The notes under the pieces are model-generated. The model did not search any database. It was not told the DNA's origin and was given only the letters and a program-made list of their open reading frames with translations. 34,080 nt of DNA from a virus, in the IMG/VR virus record IMGVR_UViG_3300020205_001474, positions 1-34,080 of that record, one strand, 5' to 3'. Position 1 is the first letter of the stretch. Every line of letters begins with the position of its first letter. The translations under genes and the position numbers were made by a program. Shown piece by piece: positions 1 through 8,090 of the stretch.

Positions 1-99
1 CTTTGAAAAGATGTCTGAAGGCCATGAGTACGTCATGGAAGCTGTCGAGATGATGGCCGCACTAATGGGCGCCCAAGAGGAGCCAGTTGAAGACGAGGC
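1..99. repeat. Terminal redundancy, left copy (circular assembly overlap)
   Basis: These 99 bases are identical to the last 99 bases of the window (33982-34080), and the protease reading frame continues in phase across the join. The simplest reading is a circular or circularly permuted genome opened at an arbitrary point by the assembler, because the repeat lies inside a gene and its length is a typical assembler k-mer. A true short terminal repeat is less likely but not excluded. The unique genome length is 33,981 bp. Confidence 0.95.
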
Positions 100-211
100 C
101 GCAGTCCATGAGGACGAGGACGAACTTGAGGACATCATGGAGACCGAAGCCGCAACACCGCGCTCGATCTCACTTCGTCTTGCAAAAGCCCTAGTCAATA
201 GCACAAAATAA
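2..211 (+). CDS. Prohead protease, C-terminal part (continues from window end)
   Basis: This is the end of the protease gene that starts at 33209. Position 1 equals position 33982, and the frame of 33209 continues here at position 2 without a break, ending with TAA at 209-211. The segment codes for an acidic tail rich in Glu, Asp and Ala after the catalytic domain, with many Met residues. An apparent ATG at position 11 is internal and not a real start. Counted across the join, the whole protein is 327 aa. The acidic tail may act in scaffolding or capsid targeting, but that is inference. Confidence 0.9.
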   Translation, partial: FEKMSEGHEYVMEAVEMMAALMGAQEEPVEDEAAVHEDEDELEDIMETEAATPRSISLRLAKALVNSTK

Positions 212-327
212 GATTCTGCTGGCAAGTCGCTAGCAGATACCGAAGTCGGAGCGAGACTCACACCCTAAAAGCGCCGTGAGCACAATCGCCACCACCTCGA
301 TTTCAAACTCATAAGGAGCAGAATACA

Positions 328-1674
328 ATGTCATACCTTGACAAAGTAATCGAGCGCCGTGATGCAGTTAAGGCAGAAATGGACGCAGTTCTTGAAGCAG
401 TTGCTGAAGAGAACCGCACCGACCTTACTGCAGAGGAGACCGAGAAGGTTGACGCTCTCGTTGAAGAGTCACGTTCACTCGATACAAAGATCGAAAAGCT
501 GAAGGCACAAGCCGACGCTGATGCAAAGGCCTCAGAGGCCCGCGCTTCAGTTGCAGCAGTTGCAACTCCAGCATCTACAAGCATCAAGGTCGTGTCAGAA
601 GCACGCACCTACGCACAAGGTTCTGAGAACTCATTCGTACGCGACGCATTCAATGCACAAGTACGCAACGACTTCGCAGCATCTGAGCGCCTTGCTCGCC
701 ACATGAAAGAGGAAGCTATCGAGCGCCGCGATGTCGGCACTTCAGCTTTCGCAGGCTTAGTGGTACCTCAATATCTCATCGAACTAGCCGCACCTCTAGC
801 CAGGGCTGGCAGACCGACTGCAGATTTCGCAACCAACAAGATGACCCTGCCTACAGCTGGCATGAAGTTGGAAATATCCCGTATGACCACTGGTTCATCA
901 ACTGCGATTCAGGCAACTGAAAATGCAGCTGTCAGCGAGACTGACGTTGATGACACACTGTTAACTGTTGACGTGCGTACAATCGCTGGACAACAGGACC
1001 TTAGCCGCCAAGCAATCGAGCGCGGAACTGGTATCGACACCTTCGTCGTAGCGGATCTCGTTCGTTCATGGCACACCACTCTTGACAACCAAATCCTAAA
1101 CGGTGCTGGTACTTCAGGAACAATCAAAGGCATTCGCAACTCAGGTGGTAACGCAGTTACTTTCACATCAACTGCACCAACTGTTGCACTCCTTTACCCA
1201 AAGCTAGCTGATGCGTTGCAGCAAGTACAAAGCAACGTCTTCACAACACCAACACACTGGATTATGCACCCACGTCGCCTAGCGTTCTTGCTAGCTGGCG
1301 TTGACAGCTCAAATCGTCCACTTGTTGTGCCAGCAGCGGGTTCACCAATGAACGCTGTATCAACTGGAGCTGGAGCTGCGCAATATGCAAACTCAGGTTA
1401 TCAGTTGCTCGGACTTCCAATCATCACAGATGCAAGCGTAGGCACAACCTACGGCACAGGCACAAACCAAGACGAAATCTACTTGGTTGACAGCCGTGAA
1501 ATGCACCTGTGGGAGCAACCAGGCACACCGTTCGCACTACGCTTTGATGCAACTGCCCCAGGCAACTTGACTATCAAGACCGTAGTTTACGGATACGCAG
1601 CGTTCACCGCAGAGCGTTATCCATTAGCCGCTTCCATCATTTCAGGAACAGGCTTAACAGCACCGTCCTTCTAA
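328..1674 (+). CDS. Major capsid protein, HK97 gp5 family
   Basis: This 448-aa protein forms the icosahedral shell. Residues 1 to about 110 are charged and predicted to be coiled coil (many Glu, Lys and Ala), as expected for the delta/scaffold domain that the protease removes. From about residue 135 the typical HK97-fold capsid sequence begins (GTSAFAGLVVPQYLIELAAP), followed by an Ala/Thr-rich body and a C-terminal segment (YGYAAFTAERYPLA) typical of the P domain. The gene lies directly downstream of the protease with a clear AAGGAG ribosome site at about 311-316. A very strong RNA hairpin follows the stop codon. The family call is firm; the cleavage site cannot be placed exactly by eye. Confidence 0.95.
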   Translation: MSYLDKVIERRDAVKAEMDAVLEAVAEENRTDLTAEETEKVDALVEESRSLDTKIEKLKAQADADAKASEARASVAAVATPASTSIKVVSEARTYAQGSENSFVRDAFNAQVRNDFAASERLARHMKEEAIERRDVGTSAFAGLVVPQYLIELAAPLARAGRPTADFATNKMTLPTAGMKLEISRMTTGSSTAIQATENAAVSETDVDDTLLTVDVRTIAGQQDLSRQAIERGTGIDTFVVADLVRSWHTTLDNQILNGAGTSGTIKGIRNSGGNAVTFTSTAPTVALLYPKLADALQQVQSNVFTTPTHWIMHPRRLAFLLAGVDSSNRPLVVPAAGSPMNAVSTGAGAAQYANSGYQLLGLPIITDASVGTTYGTGTNQDEIYLVDSREMHLWEQPGTPFALRFDATAPGNLTIKTVVYGYAAFTAERYPLAASIISGTGLTAPSF

Positions 1675-1695
1675 TCTGAAGGAATACTAGAACAA

Positions 1696-1737
1696 GCACA
1701 GAGCAGGTGAGACTCCCCCGACTCATCTGCTCTGTGC
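1696..1737 (+). terminator. Strong hairpin after the capsid gene (terminator-like, no T tract)
   Basis: GCACAGAGCAG at 1696-1706 pairs perfectly with 1727-1737, and the stem extends inward through one G-U pair to 16 bp with a 10-base loop at 1712-1721. No T run follows, so it is not a classical intrinsic terminator. It may protect the 3' end of the capsid mRNA or cause partial termination. The loop contains CTCCCCC (1713-1719), an exact complement of GGGGGAG (1744-1750), the Shine-Dalgarno of the next gene. Confidence 0.75.
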
Positions 1738-1753
1738 CTCTCAGGGGGAGAGT

Positions 1754-2449
1754 ATGAAAGCAAGCCACAAAGTATCAATCGGGGTCTGCGACCCTGGCAT
1801 GGTAAACGGCGATTTCGCCTTTCGCATGATTCAACTTGCACAATCGCGGGGTTCAAGGCTCGGTCCATTTGTACGCACTAAAGGTTCGGGGCTTCTTAGC
1901 AAGTTGCGCAACCGAGTAGTCAAGTCTTTTCTTGACAACACCAACTCTGATTGGCTTTTACTAATTGATGCTGACGAGCAACTGTCGTTGCAAGCATTCG
2001 ACCAGCTTATTAATATAGCGCACGACAAAGACCGCCCAGTTGTGGCAGGTCTCTATTTTGGAGCTTGGGACGCAAACACCAACCTCTACCCTGTGCCCGT
2101 GCCACTAATATTCAAAGACACACCCAAAGGCTTCACACCCATTAACGACTACCAGCGCAACTCGGTTTTTGAAGTTGACGCTTGCGGGACTGGGTGCATG
2201 CTTATTCATCGCAGTGTGCTTGAAAAAATGCGCGAAGCTGCAGACCCAAATCAAGGCACCGACTGGTGTTGGTTTTGGGACGGGCCTATCAATGGCGAAT
2301 GGGTAAGTGAAGATCTGCTTTTTTGTCGCAGGATTAGGCAACTAGGCTTTCCGATCTACGCAAACACCGCGGCCATCTTGCCGCACCAAAAGACTTACTG
2401 GCTTGACGAGAGGCACCACATTGACAGGCAGCTCAACAAAGACAGCTAG
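1754..2449 (+). CDS. Glycosyltransferase, GT-A (family 2-like)
   Basis: This 231-aa protein resembles a GT-A sugar transferase. It has an N-terminal alpha/beta region and a DxD-type metal and nucleotide-sugar motif in LLLIDADE (residues 72-74). Later parts (CGTGCMLIHRSVLE, and SEDLLFCRRIRQLGFPIYAN) match the acceptor-side blocks common in phage GT2-like proteins, where a Glu-Asp pair follows the aromatic region. It sits between the capsid gene and the head-tail connector gene, so a virion protein is a plausible acceptor, but the substrate is unknown. Its ribosome site GGGGGAG (1744-1750) is complementary to the loop of the hairpin just upstream, which may dampen its translation relative to capsid. 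Confidence 0.8.
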   Translation: MKASHKVSIGVCDPGMVNGDFAFRMIQLAQSRGSRLGPFVRTKGSGLLSKLRNRVVKSFLDNTNSDWLLLIDADEQLSLQAFDQLINIAHDKDRPVVAGLYFGAWDANTNLYPVPVPLIFKDTPKGFTPINDYQRNSVFEVDACGTGCMLIHRSVLEKMREAADPNQGTDWCWFWDGPINGEWVSEDLLFCRRIRQLGFPIYANTAAILPHQKTYWLDERHHIDRQLNKDS

Positions 2450-2464
2450 AGAAAAGGACACAAC

Positions 2465-3073
2465 GTGGCTTTAACCAATTGCTATTGCACTTTGTCTGAT
2501 CTGAAGACCTCGCTTGCAATCGAGGACATACAGGACGACACTGGACTTGAAGCTGCGATTTTGACTGCTAGCCGTATGATTGATGATTACACAGGCAGAT
2601 TCTTTTATAGAGACGGCACCACAGCGGCACCAGTGACTCGCTACTACACACCCGACAGCTGGTACACTACCAACTTAGACGATTTTGTCTCTCTCAATCA
2701 AATCGCGCTAGACGACGACTTTGACCAAACCTACACTACTGTTCTTGCAGCTAGCGACTACTTAATCGACCCAGTCAATAATGCACGGCGTGGTTGGCCG
2801 TACACTCGTATTACCGCCATCGACCGCTACATTTTCCCTTATGCCTATCCGCAATCGGTTCGAGTCCAAGCCGTTTGGGGCTGGCCTTCTGTTCCAGCCG
2901 AAATCGCCATGGCGACCAAGATTCAAGCCTCTCGCTTATTTATTCGCCGTCAATCCCCATTCGGCATCGCTGGCACTCCTGAACTCGGCACAGTGCGTCT
3001 TTCATCTCGGCTCGACCCAGATGTTGAAGCATTGATTCGCCCATTCCGCAAGATGAACGGCTTAGTGTCGTGA
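2465..3073 (+). CDS. Head-tail connector (gp6-like adaptor)
   Basis: This 202-aa protein has the opening typical of phage gp6-like head-tail connectors: a short N-terminal segment (YCTLSDLKTSLAIED), then an acidic helix and a second helix (AAILTASRMIDDYTGRFFY). The family's helical bundle binds the underside of the portal ring and prepares it for tail docking. It is longer than the roughly 100-aa HK97 gp6, with an insert of aromatic beta-like sequence (about residues 55-140) as in actinophage versions. It starts 15 bases after the glycosyltransferase stop and overlaps the next gene by 4 bases (GTGA). The family is inferred from sequence pattern and position. Confidence 0.75.
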   Translation: MALTNCYCTLSDLKTSLAIEDIQDDTGLEAAILTASRMIDDYTGRFFYRDGTTAAPVTRYYTPDSWYTTNLDDFVSLNQIALDDDFDQTYTTVLAASDYLIDPVNNARRGWPYTRITAIDRYIFPYAYPQSVRVQAVWGWPSVPAEIAMATKIQASRLFIRRQSPFGIAGTPELGTVRLSSRLDPDVEALIRPFRKMNGLVS

Positions 3074-3477
3074 TTCCAAGTGAGATCAGAGAAGGCCTCA
3101 AAAAGAATCTCAGCGACATTGAAGGGCTTCGTTGCTACGACCAAGTCCCTGATGTCATAGTCCCACCTTGCGCTATTGTCGGGCAACTCGATTTCACCTT
3201 CGATCTGAACAACGCCCGCGGCCTCGACCAGTCGAATCTTGATGTGTTCGTTATCGTTCAACGCTTTTCAGAGCGCACTGGACAGGACAAGTTAGACAAA
3301 TACCTAGCTGGTTCGGGTAACTACTCAATCAAGGCGGCCATCGAGTCAGACCGAACTTTGGGCGGTGCTTGCAACACCTTGCGAGTCACTTCTGCAGAGT
3401 CTGGCACTTTCCAAATGGGCGATATTGACTACCTGTCTTATCGTTATCGAATCACTGTATGGGGTCAAGGAGACTAA
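3070..3477 (+). CDS. Putative tail terminator or head-tail joining protein
   Basis: This 135-aa protein has a GTG start overlapping the previous stop. Its size, alpha/beta character and position between the connector and the tail-tube genes fit the tail terminator/head-tail joining group (lambda gpU or HK97 gp10 type), which caps the tail tube and joins it to the head. The central stretch (SNLDVFVIVQRFSERTGQDKLDKYL) has the helix-strand pattern common in actinophage tail terminators. No catalytic motif is visible. The role is based mainly on gene order. Confidence 0.6.
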   Translation: MIPSEIREGLKKNLSDIEGLRCYDQVPDVIVPPCAIVGQLDFTFDLNNARGLDQSNLDVFVIVQRFSERTGQDKLDKYLAGSGNYSIKAAIESDRTLGGACNTLRVTSAESGTFQMGDIDYLSYRYRITVWGQGD

Positions 3478-3479
3478 CC

Positions 3480-3653
3480 ATGAACTACACCATCGCCTCG
3501 GACACACTCGAGGTTGGCAACAAGAAAAAAGGCGACTTAATCGCCACCAAAGAATTGCTCGAAGCTGGATGCGACATCGCTGCGCTTGTTAGCGGTGGAC
3601 ATCTTTCTAGCAATAGCCCATCTAAGCCACAAGCAGAAGGAGCCGCAGAATAA
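3480..3653 (+). CDS. Small protein of the head-tail junction region, function unknown
   Basis: This 57-aa ORF starts at ATG 3480, three bases after the previous stop, with AAGGAG just upstream at 3468-3473. It overlaps the tail-tube gene at TAATG. The protein is mildly charged with a Ser/Pro/Ala/Glu-rich end and no recognisable motif. An in-frame GTG-type extension upstream to 3459 would run into the previous gene and lacks a better ribosome site. Tight packing within the structural operon argues that it is real. It may be a small accessory virion or assembly protein. Confidence 0.6.
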   Translation: MNYTIASDTLEVGNKKKGDLIATKELLEAGCDIAALVSGGHLSSNSPSKPQAEGAAE

Positions 3654-4060
3654 TGGCCCGTTTAGTCCTAACAAATGCTTATATCACAATCAACTCAGTG
3701 AACCTGAGTGATCACATCGCTAGCGTCACATTGACAACAAATGACGACGTTGTTGAGACGACTGCTTTTGGTTCAACCGCACGCACACGTGTTGGCGGCC
3801 TTGGAGACAACTCAGTAGCACTCGAGTTTCACCAAGACTACGCAACCAGCAACGTTGAAGCAACGATTTACCCACTGCTTGGCAACACCACTGCAGTCGT
3901 AATCAAGCCAAACGGTGCAACAACCGCAGCAGACAACCCTGCTTACAGCTTCACAGCCTTGGTATCCGAGTGGACTCCTTTGAATGGCGCTGTCGGCGAG
4001 TTGGCCACTGCTAGTGTTACCTGGCCAATCAGCGGCGAGGTCACAAAGGCGGTTTCATAA
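3653..4060 (+). CDS. Major tail tube protein, copy 1
   Basis: This 135-aa protein is rich in Thr, Val and Ala with alternating beta-strand patterns. It includes a VVETTAFGSTARTRVGGLGDNSVALEF-type block typical of siphophage tail tube subunits and a C-terminal EWTPLNGAVGELATASVTWP segment. It stacks into the tail tube through which DNA passes. The next gene is a close paralogue with the same motifs in the same order, so the tube gene is duplicated in tandem. It starts at TAATG, overlapping the previous stop. It is short compared with lambda gpV but normal for small actinophages. Confidence 0.85.
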   Translation: MARLVLTNAYITINSVNLSDHIASVTLTTNDDVVETTAFGSTARTRVGGLGDNSVALEFHQDYATSNVEATIYPLLGNTTAVVIKPNGATTAADNPAYSFTALVSEWTPLNGAVGELATASVTWPISGEVTKAVS

Positions 4061-4449
4061 TGGCACGTATCGTCCTCACCAACGTTGCCGTCACTTTCGG
4101 CACAACAGACATTTCAAGCTACGTCACTTCAGTGACACTTGGCTCTACCTACGACGTAGTTGAGACAACAGCTTTCGGCAACACAGCCCGCACAAGAGTG
4201 GCGGGCCTTGCAGACAACAGCGTAACCTTCGAGTTCAACCAGGACTACGCAGCAGGCGCTTTGGAAGCAACTATCTACCCAACACTTGGCACAGCAGTCT
4301 CAGTGACTGTGCGCCCAGTTGCGGGCACAACACCTGCGTACTCATTCAGTGCGTTGGTTTCCGAGTGGACTCCTCTCAATGGAGCCGTCGGCGAGCTTGC
4401 AACCGCATCGGTCACCTGGCCAATCAGCGGCGTAATAACAAAGTCATAA
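4060..4449 (+). CDS. Major tail tube protein, copy 2 (tandem paralogue)
   Basis: This 129-aa protein is clearly homologous to its upstream neighbour over its whole length. Shared blocks include VVETTAFG, RTRV, GLADNSV, ATIYP and the nearly identical end WTPLNGAVGELATASVTWPISG. It is slightly shorter, lacking residues in the loop before AYSF. The TAATG junction with copy 1 gives translational coupling. Either copy could be the main tube subunit. The other may form the tube end, decorate the tube or alternate within rings. Nothing in the sequence says which is more abundant. Confidence 0.85.
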   Translation: MARIVLTNVAVTFGTTDISSYVTSVTLGSTYDVVETTAFGNTARTRVAGLADNSVTFEFNQDYAAGALEATIYPTLGTAVSVTVRPVAGTTPAYSFSALVSEWTPLNGAVGELATASVTWPISGVITKS

Positions 4450-4467
4450 CCTAACAAGGGGGAACAA

Positions 4468-4746
4468 ATGGACGGCTTATCAATCAAGGTCAAGACCACA
4501 GACGGCGTCGAGGCATCATACAAACTGACACCTCGAGTTATCGTGGCATTCGAGCAGCAATATGGCAAAGGAATGCCGAAACTGCTTGGCGAGGAACAAA
4601 AGATCGAGCACGTTTTTTGGCTAGCTTGGAAATCAATGCAGGTCAACGGAGTGGTCGTAAAGCCATGGGGTCCAGAGTTCTTGGATACCATCATCACGGC
4701 AGAGCTGGACTCTGACGCGTCTTTCGAATCCACCGAGATAGCTTAA
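4468..4746 (+). CDS. Tail assembly chaperone, short form (gpG-like)
   Basis: This 92-aa protein lies between the tail tube and tape measure genes, the invariant place for the tail assembly chaperone. It has a beta-rich start (SIKVKTTDGVEASYKLTPRVIVAFEQQYGKG) and a helical middle with aromatic residues (EHVFWLAWKSM). It keeps the tape measure protein soluble during tail assembly and is not in the virion. A GGGGGAACAA ribosome site precedes ATG 4468. The -1 frame is open from about 4716 past this stop to 4871, the usual sign of a programmed frameshift making a longer form. Confidence 0.8.
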   Translation: MDGLSIKVKTTDGVEASYKLTPRVIVAFEQQYGKGMPKLLGEEQKIEHVFWLAWKSMQVNGVVVKPWGPEFLDTIITAELDSDASFESTEIA

Positions 4747-4871
4747 CGTACACAGTCGCCGCTATCTCGGTGGAGACTGGCATATCTCCGATTGACTTGC
4801 TTGATGCCCCCGAGGGGGTACTTGAAGCAATAACGGCTTACCTCAAAGAACGGGCGAAAAAGAATGGCTGA
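4716..4871 (+). CDS. Tail assembly chaperone, frameshift extension (gpGT-like T part)
   Basis: This -1 reading frame opens after TGA at 4713-4715 and runs to TGA 4869-4871, overlapping the short chaperone's 3' end. It encodes a compact segment including TVAAISVETGI, SPIDLLDAPEGVLEAITAYL and a basic end, a pattern seen in actinophage chaperone T domains. It has no good start codon of its own, so it is probably reached by a -1 ribosomal slip within 4716-4746. TCT TTC around 4719-4724 is the best slip candidate, though it is not a perfect X XXY YYZ heptamer. The exact slip site is uncertain. Confidence 0.65.
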   Translation, partial: RVFRIHRDSLTYTVAAISVETGISPIDLLDAPEGVLEAITAYLKERAKKNG

Positions 4872-5418
4872 AGAGAGCGAGATTGTCCTCGTAGGAATCC
4901 AGGAGACGCTAGACGGTCTCAAGCAGTTCGACAAGGACGCAGTCAAACGCTTCAACAAGGTCTTGAACGACGTGCTGACAGACGCAGAACGTGCGGCTCG
5001 AGGCTTCGTCAAAGCTGACCCGCCTATGAGAGGCTGGAAAACCACAGACCCACTCAAGCCTAAAAAGACAACCCGCGGTGGTGCTGGCTGGCCCGCCTAT
5101 AACCAAGGCGTAATCCAGCAAGGTATTCGCAAGACGAAGTCACAAGGCAAGGTCCGAGGCGACTACACCACAAGCGCTGGTGCGTTGATAAACAACTCGG
5201 CCGCTGGTGCTATCATTGAAGTCGCAGGTCGCAAGACTGGCGGCACAGGCACGGGCATTCAGTTCATTCGCAACTTGACAGACGAGATCAAAAATCCTTC
5301 TCGTTTGATTTGGCAGGCTGTTGACGCCAAAAAGAAACCAGCTGAGATCAAAGTCCTGGCAGCTCTAAACGAGGCCAAGGCAGATCTGCAGAGAAACTTA
5401 GACAGAGAGCGAGTATAG
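4864..5418 (+). CDS. Tail or head-tail protein (HK97 gp10-like), uncertain
   Basis: This 184-aa protein begins with an acidic helical region (EIVLVGIQETLDGLKQFDKDAVKRFNKVLNDVL) and continues with a basic Gly/Lys/Arg-rich middle and a helical C-terminus. The start resembles HK97 gp10-like proteins, which have a helix of this kind followed by a basic region, but gp10 usually sits before the tail tube gene. Here it lies between the chaperone and the tape measure. It overlaps the chaperone extension by 8 bases. It is probably a minor virion or assembly protein; the precise role is unclear. Confidence 0.5.
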   Translation: MAEESEIVLVGIQETLDGLKQFDKDAVKRFNKVLNDVLTDAERAARGFVKADPPMRGWKTTDPLKPKKTTRGGAGWPAYNQGVIQQGIRKTKSQGKVRGDYTTSAGALINNSAAGAIIEVAGRKTGGTGTGIQFIRNLTDEIKNPSRLIWQAVDAKKKPAEIKVLAALNEAKADLQRNLDRERV

Positions 5419-5419
5419 C

Positions 5420-6991
5420 ATGGCAGTTGGAGCAGTAGTCGCTCGCATACTCACCCAGTATTCAGACAAAGGCACGAAAGCCGCCGTCAAAGACATCTCC
5501 AAGATGGAAAAGAAGTTCGGCAAGTTCGCAGACGCAACTGCTAAGAAGTTCGGAATAGCGGCCCTCGCAGTTGGCGCTTTTGCCGCCAAAGTCGGTTATG
5601 ACGCAGTCAAAGCAGCAGCCGAGGACCAAAAGTCTCAGACTCTGCTTGCAAACTCTCTCCGCAACACAGTCGGCGCAACAGACGCCGCAATCGCAGCTAC
5701 TGAAGAGTATATCACCGCGATGCAGTTGGAGTTTGGCGTTGCCGACGACCAGCTTCGTCCAGCGCTTGGTAAACTCGCTGCAGTCACTGGAGACGTTGGC
5801 AAGGCTCAGAGCCTGCTCGGCGTCGCTATGGACATTTCGGCTTCTAAGGGCATCGACCTTGAAACTGCAGCCGCTTTGCTCTCAAAGGGCTACGGCGGCA
5901 ATATCGGCGCACTCAAAAAGCTCTTTCCACAGATCTCAGCCGCTACCGTCAAATCAAAAGACTTCGCTGCAGCGCTCAAAGACATTACAGCAGAGACCAA
6001 GGGAGCAGCGGCCGCAGCCGCCAACACTTTCGCAGGACAAATGGAGCGCATCAGGCTTGCATTCGGCGAGGCTTCAGAGTCTCTCGGCTACAAACTCCTG
6101 CCACAAGTCAAGGCCTTTGCAGACCTCATCATTCAAAAAGCAATCCCAGCGATTCAGAAGTTCGTGGACGAAAACGGCGACAAGATCGCCGCTGGCTTCA
6201 AGACTTCAATCAGTTATGGAATCGCTTTTGCCAAGCTGATGTTCGACGTGTTCTCGTTTGTATCCCGCAACATCAAAGTATTTGCAACACTCGGTGCAGT
6301 TATAGTGGCGGCCTTTTTTGGCGCCAAGGTGGCAGCTGCAACTCAGGCTCTTATCGGTGGCGTTATGGCAATCATCAAGGTGATGAAGGCTTTGCGCACC
6401 GTCTCACTCGCATCAGCAGCAGCCACAGCGCTTGCCACTGGTGGCGTTTCTGCCGCTACTGGAGCCGCTGCATTTGCAGTTGCATTGGGCGCAATCGGCA
6501 TCGCTGCCAATAAGTTCAATAAAGACTCAGATAAAGCGCTTGACACACTAGGCAAGTTCGGTGTGGACACCAAGGGCTTCTCGGCAAAAGCTAGCGACTA
6601 CACCAAGGGCATCGAGGGCATGACCACTGCAACCCAGGGTCTGACAGCTGCACAAAAAGAAGACATCGAAGTCACCAAGGCTTTGAACAGACTGAAACAG
6701 TTCGGACTTGGTGGAAGTAAAGACTTGAAGGCACAAGACCCAGTCACACTTGAAGCTATTCGACGCAACCAGCTCAAACAGCGAGCGCTTGGACTTTCTA
6801 GTCCGACTATCTCGCTGCTTGCTTCAGCTGGGCATGGCAACATCGCAAAGAACACCACAATGAACGGGGGCAACATCACGGTGAACGTAGCTGGCTCTGT
6901 GGTCTCACAAGGGGATCTCGTCAACGGAATCAAGAACGGTCTTGCGACTCTAATGCGCCGTCGTGCGGGCAGTCAGTATTCGGTGCTCTAA
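5420..6991 (+). CDS. Tape measure protein
   Basis: This 523-aa protein is rich in Ala, Lys and hydrophobic residues. Its N-terminus has a helical repeat pattern (SDKGTKAAVKDISKMEKKFGKFADATAKKFG), and there are two or more strongly hydrophobic stretches (about residues 290-325 and 330-365), as in tape measure proteins that enter the host membrane. It fills the tail lumen and sets tail length. At roughly 1.5 angstrom per residue, the family rule of thumb predicts a tail near 80 nm. No peptidase or muramidase domain is evident. Position after the chaperone and before the distal tail gene supports the call. Confidence 0.9.
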   Translation: MAVGAVVARILTQYSDKGTKAAVKDISKMEKKFGKFADATAKKFGIAALAVGAFAAKVGYDAVKAAAEDQKSQTLLANSLRNTVGATDAAIAATEEYITAMQLEFGVADDQLRPALGKLAAVTGDVGKAQSLLGVAMDISASKGIDLETAAALLSKGYGGNIGALKKLFPQISAATVKSKDFAAALKDITAETKGAAAAAANTFAGQMERIRLAFGEASESLGYKLLPQVKAFADLIIQKAIPAIQKFVDENGDKIAAGFKTSISYGIAFAKLMFDVFSFVSRNIKVFATLGAVIVAAFFGAKVAAATQALIGGVMAIIKVMKALRTVSLASAAATALATGGVSAATGAAAFAVALGAIGIAANKFNKDSDKALDTLGKFGVDTKGFSAKASDYTKGIEGMTTATQGLTAAQKEDIEVTKALNRLKQFGLGGSKDLKAQDPVTLEAIRRNQLKQRALGLSSPTISLLASAGHGNIAKNTTMNGGNITVNVAGSVVSQGDLVNGIKNGLATLMRRRAGSQYSVL

Positions 6992-8082
6992 TGCCAGCAA
7001 ACGCACCCACTCTTACGGTCGCATTCGGCATCAGCGGTTCGTTTACTAACGTCAGTGCAGATCTGCTTCTCGAGGTTGATATTCGCCGTGGACGTCAGTA
7101 CCAAAACGACTTTTTAGAATCTGGCACTGCAGCGGTTGTGCTCAACAACCAATCAGGAGCCTTCGACCCAAGCAACACCTCAAGTCCGTGGTACGGAGTT
7201 TTGATTGCTGGCATGCAGGTTCGTATCACTGGCAACAGCACTGTCATTTTCACTGGGTTTCTAGAGGATAACGCAGTAAACCAAGGTATCTACCCGACTG
7301 TCTCTTTGACTTTCGTTGATGGCTTGGCACAGATCGCCAAAGCGATAGCGCCTGCCCTTGCAACCAGCTCCTTCCAAGAAGCTGCGAATGTTCGTGCTGC
7401 TCGCGCTCTTGACCTCGCTGACTGGTCTGCGACTGCCCGCAGTCTAACAGGCACCACCGTCATGCAAAAGACAAAACAAAACATGAGCTGCCTCGAGATG
7501 CTCGAGCAGTGTGCAAACTGCGTCGGGGGTCGTTTTTATGTCAGCCGCACAGGCGTGGCTACTCTCGTCAATATCGCAGACAAGTTCACTCGCCCAACCA
7601 GGCTCCTTTTTTCAGACCAAGGCGACGCCAACAGCGTCGGCTACGACGGCATTATCACCAACCCTGGCACCGACTACGTTTACAACGAGGCTATTGTTTT
7701 TAGAGGCCCAAAGAAAGCGCAAAAGACGGCCCGTTATACTTCAAGCGTTACGACCTACGGCCTAAAGTCCAAAAAGCTCGACGCTCCGATCTTCAGTGAG
7801 ACCAGCGCTGCCAACCTTGCACTTTATGCAGCACGCAAAGACGCAGACGCCGTGGTTTTGGCTGAGCAGATCGACTTCACGGCTATCGGTATCGGCGCGC
7901 TTGCCACCGACATGCTAGAGACTGAACTGAATGACTTGGTTCAAGTAAAACGCGAGACTTATGACGGCCGTTTTATCACGATCGACTGCGTAGTTGAGGG
8001 CCTTGCCCACTCTATCACTGCCGACAACTGGCGCGTCAGCTATTTTACCTCAGTAGTTGACCCTTACACGATTACACTCTAG
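6991..8082 (+). CDS. Distal tail / baseplate hub protein
   Basis: This 363-aa protein follows the tape measure with a TAATG overlap. It starts with beta-rich sequence and the motif VDIRRGRQYQNDFLESGTAAVVLNNQSGAFDP (about residues 27-60), widely seen in actinophage minor tail proteins at this place. The middle contains a helical segment (NMSCLEMLEQCANCVGGRFYVSRTG) typical of hub-like proteins. Such proteins form the tail tip on which receptor-binding proteins sit. It has no enzymatic motif. The fibre gene follows after 8 bases with a GGGGGAG ribosome site. Confidence 0.75.
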   Translation: MPANAPTLTVAFGISGSFTNVSADLLLEVDIRRGRQYQNDFLESGTAAVVLNNQSGAFDPSNTSSPWYGVLIAGMQVRITGNSTVIFTGFLEDNAVNQGIYPTVSLTFVDGLAQIAKAIAPALATSSFQEAANVRAARALDLADWSATARSLTGTTVMQKTKQNMSCLEMLEQCANCVGGRFYVSRTGVATLVNIADKFTRPTRLLFSDQGDANSVGYDGIITNPGTDYVYNEAIVFRGPKKAQKTARYTSSVTTYGLKSKKLDAPIFSETSAANLALYAARKDADAVVLAEQIDFTAIGIGALATDMLETELNDLVQVKRETYDGRFITIDCVVEGLAHSITADNWRVSYFTSVVDPYTITL

Positions 8083-8090
8083 GGGGAGCG

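Noticed and set aside
5571-6239. 222-aa ORF in another frame over the tape measure gene
   Set aside because: It is a Ser/Gln/Leu-rich shadow of an Ala-rich gene, without a ribosome site.
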